64,000 nt of DNA from CAYNST01 sp964546435 (GCA_964546435.1 CAZJKJ010000010.1:1-64000), one strand, 5' to 3'; shown: positions 23,540-32,150, counted from the stretch's first letter. Numbers and translations are program-made. The notes: generated by a model not told the origin, from the sequence alone.

Positions 23540-24799
23540 TTAAAAGTCAAATCCCTGTTGCGTGCGCTCAAGCTCCCTGGAGCCTTCGGGTCGATCATCG
23601 TGGCGCCCGCTGGGGGCGGGGCAGCAGATGGGGGTGCGCTCACAGGAGGGCGCTCCCTGGGTAAAGAGCGTTGGGCGATGGCTCATCGCGCAGGTGGCCC
23701 GCTCGATGATGCGGCTGATCGTGGACCAGGGCCCATTGGCATTTCCCGCACCGATCATGGGAAGGCCGATGCGCTTATCGTGAAAATCCCGCGCAATCGC
23801 CGTAAAGACTTCCCTTATTGCCTTAAAGTCCGCGTGCACATGAAGCGGATCAGTGCCGTAGCGAAACTGTGTGTAGGCATTGACGATTGTAACGGTGCGA
23901 CCGCTATCAAGTGTGACATCCGCGCGCGAATAGGTGCCGAGCTTCGCCTTTAGTCCACCGGGGGTTGCCCGATCGGCTGTGAGCGCCTGGGGGAATTGAT
24001 CCGCTATGGCCCGGGCAATGCCGCGGCCCATGGTGTGAAAGCAGTTACACCCGTGCACCAGCACATCAATCTCACCACCCATAAGGGCTGCCAGCGCATC
24101 GCGCTCAAGGCGAGCACCGCTCCAGCCGGGGCTTGCAACAAAGCGATCAAGCATGGCGCGCGCACCCCCAGAGGTACGCTCCAGGCGCTCAAGGGTAGTC
24201 TCGCAGTAGCGCTCCAGGCGCTGCCGGTGCTCGGGCTTTCGCGTGTTAAACACCGCAACGTTAAACGCCGAGGCGATGCGAATGGCCTGTCCGGTACCGC
24301 CCGATTTGCGCGAGGTCTGCTCAGCGGTGGTGGCCGCATCGGGCGTCTCACAGATAACGAAGTTTACCGGTGAGCGCAGATCATCCCCGAGCACCTGGTG
24401 GGCGTTGCGGCTCATCAGCTTTCTTTCGGCCTGTGACAGGAGGGCCCAGGACGGGTGGTGTTGGCGGGACAGCCGCTGGGCGGCGCTAAGATCGAGCGCG
24501 ACACAGGCAGGTGAGTCCTCACGGTGATTAAATCCCGGCCACGGCAGGTAGATGCGCTTAAGTGTGTGCGCCGGGACCTTCAGCAGCAGGATCTGCTCGA
24601 TATACTGTTTCGCAAGATCCGCACCCGCCTCAAAGGCGGTATCGGCGCCATCGGCGCCACCGGAGCGCAGGCGGTACCCATCAAGCGCCAGGCAGAAGGC
24701 AATTTTAATGTGCAGCTTCTCGCTCACCGCGGGCAGCGCACGCGAGCCAATCCCTGCGTAGGTGCGCTCGTTGCCAGCAAAATTCTCATTTGAGCTCAT
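23540..24799 (-). CDS. SLOG-macro domain fusion protein
   Basis: A 419-residue protein with two nucleotide-binding domains. Residues 12-60 (YAGIGSRALP, LRSGGADGADTAFEAGA) are typical of the SLOG/DprA-like Rossmann fold, which extends to about 190. Residues about 243-370 form a macro domain, which binds or removes ADP-ribose: DVLVHGCNCFHTMGRGIARA, then TVTIVNAYTQFRYG, then IGLPMIGAGNANGPWSTI. The HGCN and GAGNANG loops match the ligand loops of phage and Poa1-like macro domains. SLOG domains bind nucleotide signals in several defence systems. The Arg/Pro-rich tail is unassigned. No Shine-Dalgarno is evident. Confidence 0.8.
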   Translation of the reverse strand: MSSNENFAGNERTYAGIGSRALPAVSEKLHIKIAFCLALDGYRLRSGGADGADTAFEAGADLAKQYIEQILLLKVPAHTLKRIYLPWPGFNHREDSPACVALDLSAAQRLSRQHHPSWALLSQAERKLMSRNAHQVLGDDLRSPVNFVICETPDAATTAEQTSRKSGGTGQAIRIASAFNVAVFNTRKPEHRQRLERYCETTLERLERTSGGARAMLDRFVASPGWSGARLERDALAALMGGEIDVLVHGCNCFHTMGRGIARAIADQFPQALTADRATPGGLKAKLGTYSRADVTLDSGRTVTIVNAYTQFRYGTDPLHVHADFKAIREVFTAIARDFHDKRIGLPMIGAGNANGPWSTISRIIERATCAMSHRPTLFTQGAPSCERTPICCPAPSGRHDDRPEGSRELERTQQGFDF

Positions 24800-24824
24800 G
24801 GGGGTGTCGCTTTAAAAAAAGTGT

Positions 24825-24858
24825 GCTTATATTGATAGTATAGCGTAAATAAATAATG
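24825..24858 (-). promoter_or_regulatory. Promoter-like AT-rich island
   Basis: TTATATTGATAGTATAGCGT followed by AAATAAATAAT lies about 30 bases upstream of the SLOG-macro gene. The rest of 24859-25067 holds no gene that I can see, only a short GC hairpin (about 24977-24992). Confidence 0.45.
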
Positions 24859-25067
24859 CGGTCGAACGCCGTGCGCCGCCGCGCATGGGGTGTTGCCAGT
24901 GGTTATTTATTGCACTTTAGATCCTCTTAGCGTCAGGCCGCACCGTAAGTATTAATGAGATCCGCGTAACCCCTCGCCCAATCGGGCGGGGATACAGGCA
25001 GGTAGCGCCAGGTGATCGACCGATTGTCGTATCAGGGATCGAAAGTCATGCCTGGCTTCGCACCCCC

Positions 25068-25095
25068 ATATATTTAGTGCTAAAGTATATTGAGA
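25068..25095 (+). promoter_or_regulatory. Duplicated promoter-like island
   Basis: CATATATTTAGTGCTAAAGT and following bases match the block at 5397-5425 with a few changes; the shared flanks run from about 25028 to the start codon at 25127. Confidence 0.6.
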
Positions 25096-25126
25096 ACTCA
25101 ATAGCATTATACGCACGGTTATCCTT

Positions 25127-25745
25127 ATGATACGGATCAAGATTAAACTGCCGAAAAAGGCCGAGCACGGCCTTAGCGATTCTTCTGTGACGCTCTCGCT
25201 AAGCCCGCAGCACGCCGCGGGCGAGCACTACGCCGCGCAGCTTGAGGGCGAAATCGCGCGGGTTCTGGCCCCAGCCATTACAAGGGGCATCCACTACGAG
25301 CGCTTTAGCGTTTCGCGCAGCGACGCCCCTGACCCCAGGCAGTGGCAGGATCTGGTGCGCGGCGCGATGGTGACCGCGCACAAGCGAAGAAGCGAGGCAA
25401 TGATCGATTGTGTCGGGTTTCACCTGGTTCGCGGCTACGTCTGGCAGGCAATGATCGAGGCAATAGATGCGCAGGGGCTCTACCCGGATACCGCCTGGCA
25501 GGCGATCGAGCAGCAGCGCGGCGCGGACTACGCCGAGCGCATCGCCCAGAGTATCAGCGCCGCACTGGATGAGGCGGGGCTTGACGCCGAGGCGATCCTT
25601 ACCGATCTGTCACAGGAGCCTGCTCGGTTGATTCGCCGCTGCGCCGAGCGCACACTGGCCGAGGCGTGCAGGCTCGATGTGCTGGATCTGATTGGCTACC
25701 CCTGACATCACCAGGACGTACATCCCCTGGGCAGAGCTTTCAGGC
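25127..25745 (+). pseudogene. Frameshifted 5' copy of the 590-residue family gene
   Basis: The first 185 codons are highly similar to 5458-7230 (IKIKLPKKAEHGLSDSSVT, LSLSPQHAAGEHYAAQLEG). Near 25697 the copy reads GGCTACCCCTGACATCACC where the full gene reads GGCAGCACCCCCGAGATCAC: two bases are lost and a TGA ends the frame at 25705. Homology continues for about 40 bases past the stop in the shifted frame and then ends. The open part could still give a 192-residue protein, and the promoter is copied too, so expression is possible. Confidence 0.8.
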
Positions 25746-25823
25746 TGGTAGCTGCCGGCCGGAATTTCCCGATCGCACTTCCCGCCGGCGCGCAGCCCGA
25801 GCCCGCGCTTAAGGCGCTGCCAG

Positions 25824-26150
25824 TCAGCTTGGCATCAGATGCATGATTTTACTGATATTGCCGTAAATGGCAGCAAGCAGCAGTAACTGGCGCAACGAGA
25901 TCTCGCCACTTTGCTCAAAGTGCCGAAGCGTCGGCTCGGCTACCCCGGTAAGCTCGGAGGCACGGGCGCGCGAGTGACCGCGAGATTCCCGGATCGCGCG
26001 GAATCTTTGGGCAAGCTTTAGCTGGGTTGCCCGGTGGGGCGTATCCTTAACCGCGTTCATCGATTTGATGATCGGCGCATCGGCAAGCGCTTTGGCAGCC
26101 GGTTGCTTTATCCGGGGGCTCTTTGCGGAGGGTTTATCTGCAGCGCTCAT
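25824..26150 (-). CDS. XRE-family DNA-binding regulator
   Basis: A 108-residue protein with a Lys/Ala-rich N-terminus (about 40 residues) and a helix-turn-helix at about residues 45-100: LAQRFRAIRESRGHSRARAS, then ELTGVAEPTLRHFEQSG, then EISLRQLLLLAAIYG. This resembles the antitoxin/regulator HipB and other XRE proteins. Its ATG overlaps the TGA of the upstream small gene in an ATGA arrangement, so the two are translationally coupled, as in many toxin-antitoxin or regulator pairs. Confidence 0.75.
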   Translation of the reverse strand: MSAADKPSAKSPRIKQPAAKALADAPIIKSMNAVKDTPHRATQLKLAQRFRAIRESRGHSRARASELTGVAEPTLRHFEQSGEISLRQLLLLAAIYGNISKIMHLMPS

Positions 26151-26365
26151 AAGGCTCTCATGCGATTGATCGTGAAAATACCTGCGCGCAAATCGATACC
26201 GCCTGCGCGCCCCAAAGTGTGGATGTACTCAGCCCCGGGAGCTCTTAGCTTCTGAGGTGCGATGGTATCAGCTATCTGGATGTTCATATTGGCTCCAAAA
26301 TCTGCATCATCTTGTTTAAGTGTTAGGATGAGAACCTGTCCCGCAAAAAGCACAAGCGCGCTCAT
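26147..26365 (-). CDS. Small protein coupled to XRE regulator
   Basis: A frame of 72 residues whose stop overlaps the start of the XRE gene by four bases. The peptide starts MSALVLFAGQVLILTLKQ and ends GIFTINRMRAL. A shorter start at 26287 (MNIQIADTIAPQ, 46 residues) has a better ribosome binding site (GGAG five bases upstream). An AT-rich island (ATATTGATAAGAATATATCA) lies at 26401-26420. Function unknown; a toxin paired with the XRE protein is possible but unsupported by any motif. Confidence 0.5.
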   Translation of the reverse strand: MSALVLFAGQVLILTLKQDDADFGANMNIQIADTIAPQKLRAPGAEYIHTLGRAGGIDLRAGIFTINRMRAL

Positions 26366-26422
26366 ATCTGGCGGCGTGTATGGTGCGGTTGCGCATCCCT
26401 ATATTGATAAGAATATATCAAA

Positions 26423-27319
26423 TTATACCGACCCCGTCAAGGCTTTCGATAAGCCCCGGGCACGGCAGGGCCGTCCGGGGCGCGCGCCGCTGCGGCTTTT
26501 GCCTGTGCGCATAAGAAAAAGCCCGCCGAGCACCATAAGCAAGGAGCACACAAGGCGGCCACCGGAGGAGCCCTGGGTCTTGCCGGGGCCGGGCGCACCT
26601 GCCCCCATCACCCAGGCGGTAGAGTGCGAAAAGCGCCTGTCCGTGGCAGGATCAAATCGAGCATGATGCGCATGCGGGGCAAGCTGATAGCTTGCGATCA
26701 GTTCGGCCGCGATCTGAGCGGCATCGCTAAAGGATTCAGGCGGGCCGGCCCAGTGGATTTCGGTAAGGCCGTAGCGATTAAGCCGCAGCACCTTCACCTG
26801 GGCGAGCGTTCGATCCGGGCCGATGCGCCAGAGCTCGGCCCAGCTTACGATCGTGCCGGTGTGATCGATAAGCGGTGTCTGCAGCCATGCGCTAAATTCT
26901 ACCTGCCTCGCACCGGGCTTGCTCTGTCGATGGCGCTCTTTGGGCCGAATCGAGGCTGCGCCAATCGCCCGGTGAAAATCCTTGATATCAATATAACCAA
27001 TCCGGTGCTCATAGTAAGTCACCTGGGCGAGTTTTTGCCTGCCGCCTACCCGCACCACAAGCGCGAGCGGAGCCCGGTGCGCACCGGCAGAGACGAGCTG
27101 TAAGTACCGCCCGGCAGCCGGGGCGCTCAAAAGCGCATCGTGCCGATCAACACCGAGGGTTGATTCATTAACAAGCTCGATCCGCCCCTGCCGCGCGTAC
27201 TGCCAGGGCAGGCTCACAATGCGATCAAGTGCGCCGCTGCCATGCCCGGCGCTCACCGAGACGCTTAGGCTCGCAAGCGCAAGAGCCACAAGCAGCCGCG
27301 CGGGTCCTGGAATGATCAT
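26423..27319 (-). CDS. Exported protein with C-terminal membrane anchor
   Basis: A protein of about 298 residues. The ATG at 27319 gives a signal peptide (ARLLVALALASLSVSVSAG). The body contains FSAWLQTPLIDHTGTIVSW and alternating beta strands. Near the C-terminus a Gly/Ser linker leads to a hydrophobic helix (LVCSLLMVLGGLFLMRTG) and a very basic tail, an arrangement like sorting tails that hold a protein in the inner membrane. The frame extends upstream to 27418 without a better start. No family recognised. Confidence 0.6.
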   Translation of the reverse strand: MIIPGPARLLVALALASLSVSVSAGHGSGALDRIVSLPWQYARQGRIELVNESTLGVDRHDALLSAPAAGRYLQLVSAGAHRAPLALVVRVGGRQKLAQVTYYEHRIGYIDIKDFHRAIGAASIRPKERHRQSKPGARQVEFSAWLQTPLIDHTGTIVSWAELWRIGPDRTLAQVKVLRLNRYGLTEIHWAGPPESFSDAAQIAAELIASYQLAPHAHHARFDPATDRRFSHSTAWVMGAGAPGPGKTQGSSGGRLVCSLLMVLGGLFLMRTGKSRSGARPGRPCRARGLSKALTGSV

Positions 27320-27484
27320 CTGCGCATTCAGCCTTGGGATCTGTGATCGGATGATGATAGTGAATGGGCGCCGGGCTGCCAAATATTGAGTGCCCCCGAT
27401 AAGGCTTCTGTCAGACATTGGGCGTCATTGCCATAGATTATAAAATGCAGTATATTATAGAGAAACAATCCGACTGGTCGATCC

Positions 27485-27976
27485 ATGGCAGATAATATCG
27501 AGACGCACTTTAGTAACGCGGTCTTCAACACGGTTTTGCTCATAGCAAGCAACCAGCCCATGGTGCTGCGTGCGATGGAGTGCTCAGCGAGCAAGCAAGC
27601 GTTAGTCGAGATGGTTAAGGGGCTTGCGGGTGAGTCTGCGCGTAAAATGGCCGAGCGGATCGCCAAAGACAACTACGCCGATGCGGATGTCGAGAACGCG
27701 ACCGAGTCGATTGAGCGTGACCTGGATTATTTTCAGGAGGAGATTGCGCTGCGCTCGCTCGATATCTACGAGTTTTACCACACCCACAGGACCCACCCGC
27801 ACCTGGTGGTGCGCGAGCGCAAGGCCAAGGAGCAGCACCTTCATCAATTAACCGTTCAGTTTGCCCTGCTTGCGGCCAAGAGCGATGAGGATCTCCCATC
27901 GGGGTTTTCGGCGATATGTGCCCGGGTCTATCTTGATACCGCGGTAGAGGACCGGTTCATTGTGCTCAAAGTCTGA
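27485..27976 (+). CDS. Unknown helical protein, 163 residues
   Basis: A soluble protein starting MADNIETHFSNAVFNTVLL. It is helical with an acidic central region (ADVENATESIERDLDYFQEE) and a His-rich turn (YEFYHTHRTHPHLVVRERK). A promoter-like block (ATAAAATGCAGTATATTATA) lies at about 27439-27458, and a strong bidirectional terminator follows. No family recognised. Confidence 0.6.
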   Translation: MADNIETHFSNAVFNTVLLIASNQPMVLRAMECSASKQALVEMVKGLAGESARKMAERIAKDNYADADVENATESIERDLDYFQEEIALRSLDIYEFYHTHRTHPHLVVRERKAKEQHLHQLTVQFALLAAKSDEDLPSGFSAICARVYLDTAVEDRFIVLKV

Positions 27977-28078
27977 GCGCGTTGATGGAGATGGCTTGAG
28001 TCGACCAGAAATGGTAAAACGAAAATTAAATGCGCTAGCACGGCACATTCCCGGCTAACACGGGCTTCCGGGCCAGGT

Positions 28079-28115
28079 AAAAATGCCATGAGGCCTTTCG
28101 GCCCATGGCATTTTT
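28079..28115. terminator. Bidirectional Rho-independent terminator
   Basis: AAAAATGCCATG and CATGGCATTTTT pair around an inner GGCC-TTTC-GGCC hairpin, giving A and T runs on both sides. It ends the convergent genes 27485-27976 and 28146-29111. Confidence 0.9.
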
Positions 28116-28145
28116 ATTCCCCTTCGCGGGCGGGGGTGCCCGCAA

Positions 28146-29111
28146 TTAAGGCGCCGGAGCGCTGTTGTCGGTATCAATGTCTCGCTGGGCAATATGGCCT
28201 GCGGCTTTGCACAGTTGCTGGGTCCATGCATGCAGGGGCTTTAGCAGCTCGTGCTCTTTATGCAGGTGAGAGTAAGACTCGATGTCGTGCTTTTCAATGA
28301 GCGCTTTTGATGCCGCGAGGGTGAAATCCGAGTAATCCCCAATGGCATCCCAGGCCTCTGGGCCCGTGAAATTCCCGGCCTCAACCATTAAAGCATTCCA
28401 GGTCACGATATTGATCAGCCTGGTGCACCGGCCCGCCATTGATTGCTGGGCCAGCTGCTCGGTGAACGTATCGTAGTTCTTCTTGGGCACGTCTTTAAAG
28501 TCAGTAGCCCGTGCGATCTTAAAATAGGCAGCATTCTCAATGCGACACTTCTGCTCCAAGGATGCGGCCGCCTTCTCGTGCGTGGTTCGGGTGTGGGCGA
28601 TTTGATCGGCGCTGCGATGAAACACATTTAGCGCAGGGGTGTTTGGGATCGACCAGCGGGGGTCTGGCTCTTGCTCATTTTTTAACAGCGCCGTTGCCAG
28701 AGCACCATTATCACCGGCGATAAAGGCGTTCATGGCATCGACGTAGGCCGATTTTGCACGGCCGAACATCGCCGGCAGAAACTTGATTGGCTTAACGTTG
28801 ATGATCTGCGCGCCGTGAAATGCGCAGATATTGGCATACACCTCAAAGGGTACGCGACTCATGCTGTTGATCGGGCCTTCATCCATCGAGGTTCCGATAA
28901 GCGGCAACATGAGCGAGGCGCTGGAGCTAAAATCGGCAGGCTTGATCACGGTGGGGATGCGGTGCTTTTCGATAAACTCTCGATCCTGATCGAGCAGACT
29001 GTCATAGCCGCTTAGCTTGCCGTTTTTAAGTGCAATGCTGAAGCCGCCATTGGAAACAATAAGGCCCAGGGCCTCATCTTTATGCCTGGTGAGAGATTCA
29101 AGGATGCTCAT
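28146..29111 (-). CDS. Unknown protein, about 321 residues
   Basis: A large soluble protein beginning MSILESLTRHKDEALGLIVS. The first 130 residues mix strands and helices (VPFEVYANICAFHGAQIINV); the remainder is helical and charged (RTTHEKAAASLEQKCRIENA, EKHDIESYSHLHKEHELL). No catalytic motif, signal peptide or membrane segment is visible. The start has only a distant AGGT; an AT-rich island lies at 29125-29156. No family recognised. Confidence 0.6.
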   Translation of the reverse strand: MSILESLTRHKDEALGLIVSNGGFSIALKNGKLSGYDSLLDQDREFIEKHRIPTVIKPADFSSSASLMLPLIGTSMDEGPINSMSRVPFEVYANICAFHGAQIINVKPIKFLPAMFGRAKSAYVDAMNAFIAGDNGALATALLKNEQEPDPRWSIPNTPALNVFHRSADQIAHTRTTHEKAAASLEQKCRIENAAYFKIARATDFKDVPKKNYDTFTEQLAQQSMAGRCTRLINIVTWNALMVEAGNFTGPEAWDAIGDYSDFTLAASKALIEKHDIESYSHLHKEHELLKPLHAWTQQLCKAAGHIAQRDIDTDNSAPAP

Positions 29112-29280
29112 GGGTATTGGTGACCTAATTAATAAATATAGAATAATTATATCACAGGATGATGCATTTACCACAAGCGAGGAGGTAAGATCATCATTAT
29201 TTCGGCCAGGCGACAGCAAAGCCTGGCGCTGCCGGACTCCTCCGCTGTCGGTAATCGATTGCATCCGATATCAACCTTAA

Positions 29281-29307
29281 CTATAATTACAACAATAATA
29301 TATAGGC
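29281..29307 (+). promoter_or_regulatory. Promoter-like island for ART gene
   Basis: ACTATAATTACAACAATAAT followed by ATATAGG lies about 50 bases upstream of the start at 29356. Confidence 0.45.
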
Positions 29308-29355
29308 GGCGTAGCCGTTATCGGCTTATTAGACTGCCCGCAAAGGAGCGCATGA

Positions 29356-29796
29356 ATGGCGCACGCACCCGGATTACTGCTCGGGCCTGAAGGCCATCCG
29401 CTGACACTTTACCACGGATCGCACAATTGCTTTGATGGCTTTAAAGGCGGTTGCAGCTACTTCACCTCACGCGCAGATTACCGGTTCATCAGGTTGATGC
29501 CATATGTGTATGTGGTCAATCTCATCATCACCAATCCGCGGTTTGTTGACGCCCCGCAAATTATCGAGCGCCTGAGAAGCTTTCCTGATTCGGTGGCGCA
29601 AATGCAGGCGGATGGTTATGACGCAGTGATATATGCGAACCCGGACAACTTACTTAAAGGTGCCAGTGGCTGGGGGGATGATTGTCCGCAGTTTTGCGTA
29701 TTCTCGCCTGAGCAAATTCGCCTGATTCGCCGCATCGATCCAAAAAAGGACATCTGCCGAGCACGCGATGCCGGCAGTGACATCGCCGTGCGATAG
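29356..29796 (+). CDS. PolyVal-type ADP-ribosyltransferase
   Basis: A 146-residue single-domain protein. Its pattern matches the ADP-ribosyltransferase fold found in polyvalent phage proteins: LTLYHGSHNCFDGF with His20, SYFTSRADYRF, VYVVNLIITNPRFVD, then QADGYDAVIY and FCVFSPEQIRLIRRID at the end. The HG, YFT and GYD-VFxPxQI landmarks occur in order and with normal spacing. Such enzymes transfer ADP-ribose from NAD to protein or nucleic acid. AAGGAG precedes the ATG at 29356; an ATG four bases earlier is out of frame. Second of four ART-like proteins here. Confidence 0.7.
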   Translation: MAHAPGLLLGPEGHPLTLYHGSHNCFDGFKGGCSYFTSRADYRFIRLMPYVYVVNLIITNPRFVDAPQIIERLRSFPDSVAQMQADGYDAVIYANPDNLLKGASGWGDDCPQFCVFSPEQIRLIRRIDPKKDICRARDAGSDIAVR

Positions 29797-29889
29797 CCAC
29801 AAGGACCCTCGGCCCCGCCACTTCGGGAGCGACCGGCCAGAAGGGGCGGGGCAGGGCATGGGCGCCTGCTTGCGCGGCCTGCATTCTAT

Positions 29890-29925
29890 GATATAATAAT
29901 GCAATAAATAAATAGATATATAGAT
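29890..29925 (+). promoter_or_regulatory. Promoter-like AT-rich island
   Basis: GATATAATAATGCAATAAAT plus a further A/T stretch ends about 12 bases before the start at 29937. Confidence 0.5.
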
Positions 29926-29936
29926 TGGTAAATGCT

Positions 29937-30641
29937 ATGTCACACGATCAGGCCGCCCCATCTGAACTACCTGGCGCCCCAGTGCGCTACACGATTCGCC
30001 TGCACGACTTTGATGGGTTCTACGAGAGCATACACGATCACGAAATTAATGAGGCGCTCAGCCAAATGTTTCAGGACGATGAGGGCGAGTCGCACATGCC
30101 TGACGATCTGTGGAGGGAGATAAGTATTGATAAGGAGGGTTACTGCAGGCTATATATTGAGTGGCTTAAAGAGTATCTTCTTAAGGAGCACGCACTGGAT
30201 CTACCCTCAATGGCCTTTGACAGTGTCCGATCGCCACGCGAGTACAATTTTGAGACCGATTCACTCAACGTGACCATTGATGAGGCGGATTTTGTCAAAA
30301 TCAAAGAGCGCGCGCATCGAAAAGAGACTGCGCTCAGGGCGTCCATTGTAGAGACTTTTACGGCGCGCGATGGCTTTATTCCGTTTTACAGCAACGACCC
30401 GCAGTCGTGGCTGGAGGCTCCCATGAATGAGTGGGATGAAATAGAGCTGGGTGTTGCGCTGCGCGCCATCACCGGCCGCTGGAATGATTCGGATGTTATC
30501 CAGGCGGCTGACTATCAGGTTCAAGAGGCCCTGCACGGCGAGGTCGAGAGGTGGCTGACCGAGAAGGGCAAGCGCATGCTTGCGGCGTGGGATGCGATCC
30601 AATCGCGCGCAAATGATGACAGCTCCCCTGCGCTCGATTAG
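29937..30641 (+). CDS. Conserved phage-type protein with FYES and YNF motifs
   Basis: A 234-residue acidic soluble protein. It opens with VRYTIRLHDFDGFYESIHD and later has RSPREYNFETDSLNVTID; the FYxS and sPxxYNFxTD motifs recall a family of uncharacterised phage proteins. The C-terminal half is helical and acidic. The ATG at 29937 is preferred to a TTG at 29925. A large imperfect hairpin follows at 30652-30692 (GCCCACC paired with GGTGGGC). Confidence 0.55.
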   Translation: MSHDQAAPSELPGAPVRYTIRLHDFDGFYESIHDHEINEALSQMFQDDEGESHMPDDLWREISIDKEGYCRLYIEWLKEYLLKEHALDLPSMAFDSVRSPREYNFETDSLNVTIDEADFVKIKERAHRKETALRASIVETFTARDGFIPFYSNDPQSWLEAPMNEWDEIELGVALRAITGRWNDSDVIQAADYQVQEALHGEVERWLTEKGKRMLAAWDAIQSRANDDSSPALD

Positions 30642-30651
30642 ACCCGGATAA

Positions 30652-30692
30652 GACGCCCACCCGTGCATGCCCTGGGCGTGCGCAGGTGGGCG
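30652..30692. terminator. Large imperfect hairpin after 29937-30641
   Basis: ACGCCCACCCGTGCATGCCC can pair with GGGCGTGCGCAGGTGGGCGC with a few mismatches. A TTTAATAT stretch follows about 15 bases later and runs into the next promoter-like block. Confidence 0.4.
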
Positions 30693-30737
30693 CTCGGCTT
30701 GGAGTGTCTTTAATATAAATTATAGATATATAATAAA

Positions 30738-30830
30738 ATGCCAACATTGGCGGACCTGGATGCCCGAAGCAGTGGCTCTGCGCGTGTTGCATGCCGTGGG
30801 TGGCGAGAGTATCATATATTAAAACAATAA
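30738..30830 (+). CDS. Possible 30-residue peptide between two promoter blocks
   Basis: A short frame starts directly after an AT-rich island (30710-30737) and ends inside the next one (30810-30838). The peptide starts MPTLADLDARSSGSARVA. There is no Shine-Dalgarno, so this may instead be a small RNA or an untranslated spacer between tandem promoters. Confidence 0.25.
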   Translation: MPTLADLDARSSGSARVACRGWREYHILKQ

Positions 30831-30849
30831 TTAAATTTGGTGAGCAGCA

Positions 30850-32076
30850 ATGAGACCATTTACAAAAGCACTTCTGGTCGTGGCCCTGGGCATGGGAGTC
30901 TGTACAGGGGCGGCGGCTGATAACTGGCTCGGCGCCCAGGCGCAGATAAAGGGCGGGTGGGTCCCCGCCCCGAGCGATCAGACCTCGAACTATCTGCAGA
31001 CCCGAACAATCGCCAATGAAGTTACCCGCCACGGCACCGATGAGAGCCGAAGCACCGACAGCCTGCTCACGCGCACCGTTGAGGTCGTAGTTGGGCCGTG
31101 GCGCGATAGCGGTGCACCCAATGCATGCTCCGAAGGCGGCGCGGGGATCTGGAAGCCCCCGGTCGATAAAATGCCGAGCGGGCAGCAGTTCACCCAAAAA
31201 TGTAACTACCTTACAGAGCGCACCCGGGAGATTAAGCATTTAGCGGAAGGTAAGAGTATCCTTACCAGGACCCAGAAGCGCCTTGTGGGCACCGAGGTGA
31301 GGCGCTCAGCGATCGGAGCGCGGGAGAAGTTCGTCCCCCACAACCGCTCAGGCACCGCCTGGTCCAACTCGGGCGCTGCGGGCGATTGCGGGTACTGGTC
31401 GCCCGCAGCGGACATGCAGGTCTCCTCCTTTGTGCAGAGCCGCACCTGCAAGCAGCGCCAGGTCCGCACGGTGACCGATATTGTGGCGGATGTTTTCTCC
31501 GGCAAAGTCAAAACCGATGGCACCAGAACCGAGACCCGCACCGTGCTTGCTGCGCAATCACGCACCGTCACGGTCAACCACACCGGCTGGATTGCAGCGG
31601 GCGGCAGCACCAGCTGCAGCGCCTGGACGCCCGCGAGCTCAACGGTGGATGCAGGAAAGAGCATGACCCAGAGCCGCACCTGCACCAAACCGCAACAAAA
31701 GCTCTGGGAATTTAGCGCCCAGGGCCAGCAGCTGTACAACAAGAACGAGTTCCGAACGGTGAACGAGGCGCAGTCCCGATCCACCACCGGGACCAAGGCG
31801 CGCCCGGGTAAACTCTCAGCGGTCACGTACACGGGCACTCTGGTAAGAAGGAATTTCCCATCTAATGCACGCATTGAAGATATAAATTCAGATCTGATGC
31901 AGATGTTGACCGGCGTCAATATCGCCGATCAGCCAGGTGCGCCCGGCGCGGCATGCAGCCCGGCAGGGCACGTGTTCAGATGGTCTGGAGGGGCAGCCGT
32001 CACCCGCCAAATCAATAGCTACACCTGGGAGTACGGCATGGGTTATTTGGTCCAGAACTGCCTCGACCAGGGCTAG
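30850..32076 (+). CDS. Secreted Cys/Trp repeat protein
   Basis: A 408-residue exported protein with signal peptide MRPFTKALLVVALGMGV, cleaved near GAAAD. Three repeats of about 45 residues are visible, each with W..SG, then C..W.P, then a motif like FVQSRTCKQRQVR. They lie at about residues 80-120, 165-210 and 250-295. The repeated SRTC and Trp-Pro pattern resembles extracellular thrombospondin-like modules with conserved disulfides. Between repeats are Thr/Arg-rich strands (DGTRTETRTVL). A surface or envelope role is likely. It is followed by a strong terminator. Confidence 0.7.
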   Translation: MRPFTKALLVVALGMGVCTGAAADNWLGAQAQIKGGWVPAPSDQTSNYLQTRTIANEVTRHGTDESRSTDSLLTRTVEVVVGPWRDSGAPNACSEGGAGIWKPPVDKMPSGQQFTQKCNYLTERTREIKHLAEGKSILTRTQKRLVGTEVRRSAIGAREKFVPHNRSGTAWSNSGAAGDCGYWSPAADMQVSSFVQSRTCKQRQVRTVTDIVADVFSGKVKTDGTRTETRTVLAAQSRTVTVNHTGWIAAGGSTSCSAWTPASSTVDAGKSMTQSRTCTKPQQKLWEFSAQGQQLYNKNEFRTVNEAQSRSTTGTKARPGKLSAVTYTGTLVRRNFPSNARIEDINSDLMQMLTGVNIADQPGAPGAACSPAGHVFRWSGGAAVTRQINSYTWEYGMGYLVQNCLDQG

Positions 32077-32091
32077 AGCGCGCTGGGTAGG

Positions 32092-32123
32092 AAAATGGCC
32101 CCGTGTAAAAACGGGGCCATTTT
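32092..32123 (+). terminator. Rho-independent terminator
   Basis: AAAATGGCCCCGT and ACGGGGCCATTTT form a 13-pair stem with a short loop and a T-rich end. The A/T runs on both sides let it serve the convergent gene ending at 32151 too. Confidence 0.9.
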
Positions 32124-32150
32124 ATTTTGCGCATTGAAGGCAGGCGTCTA

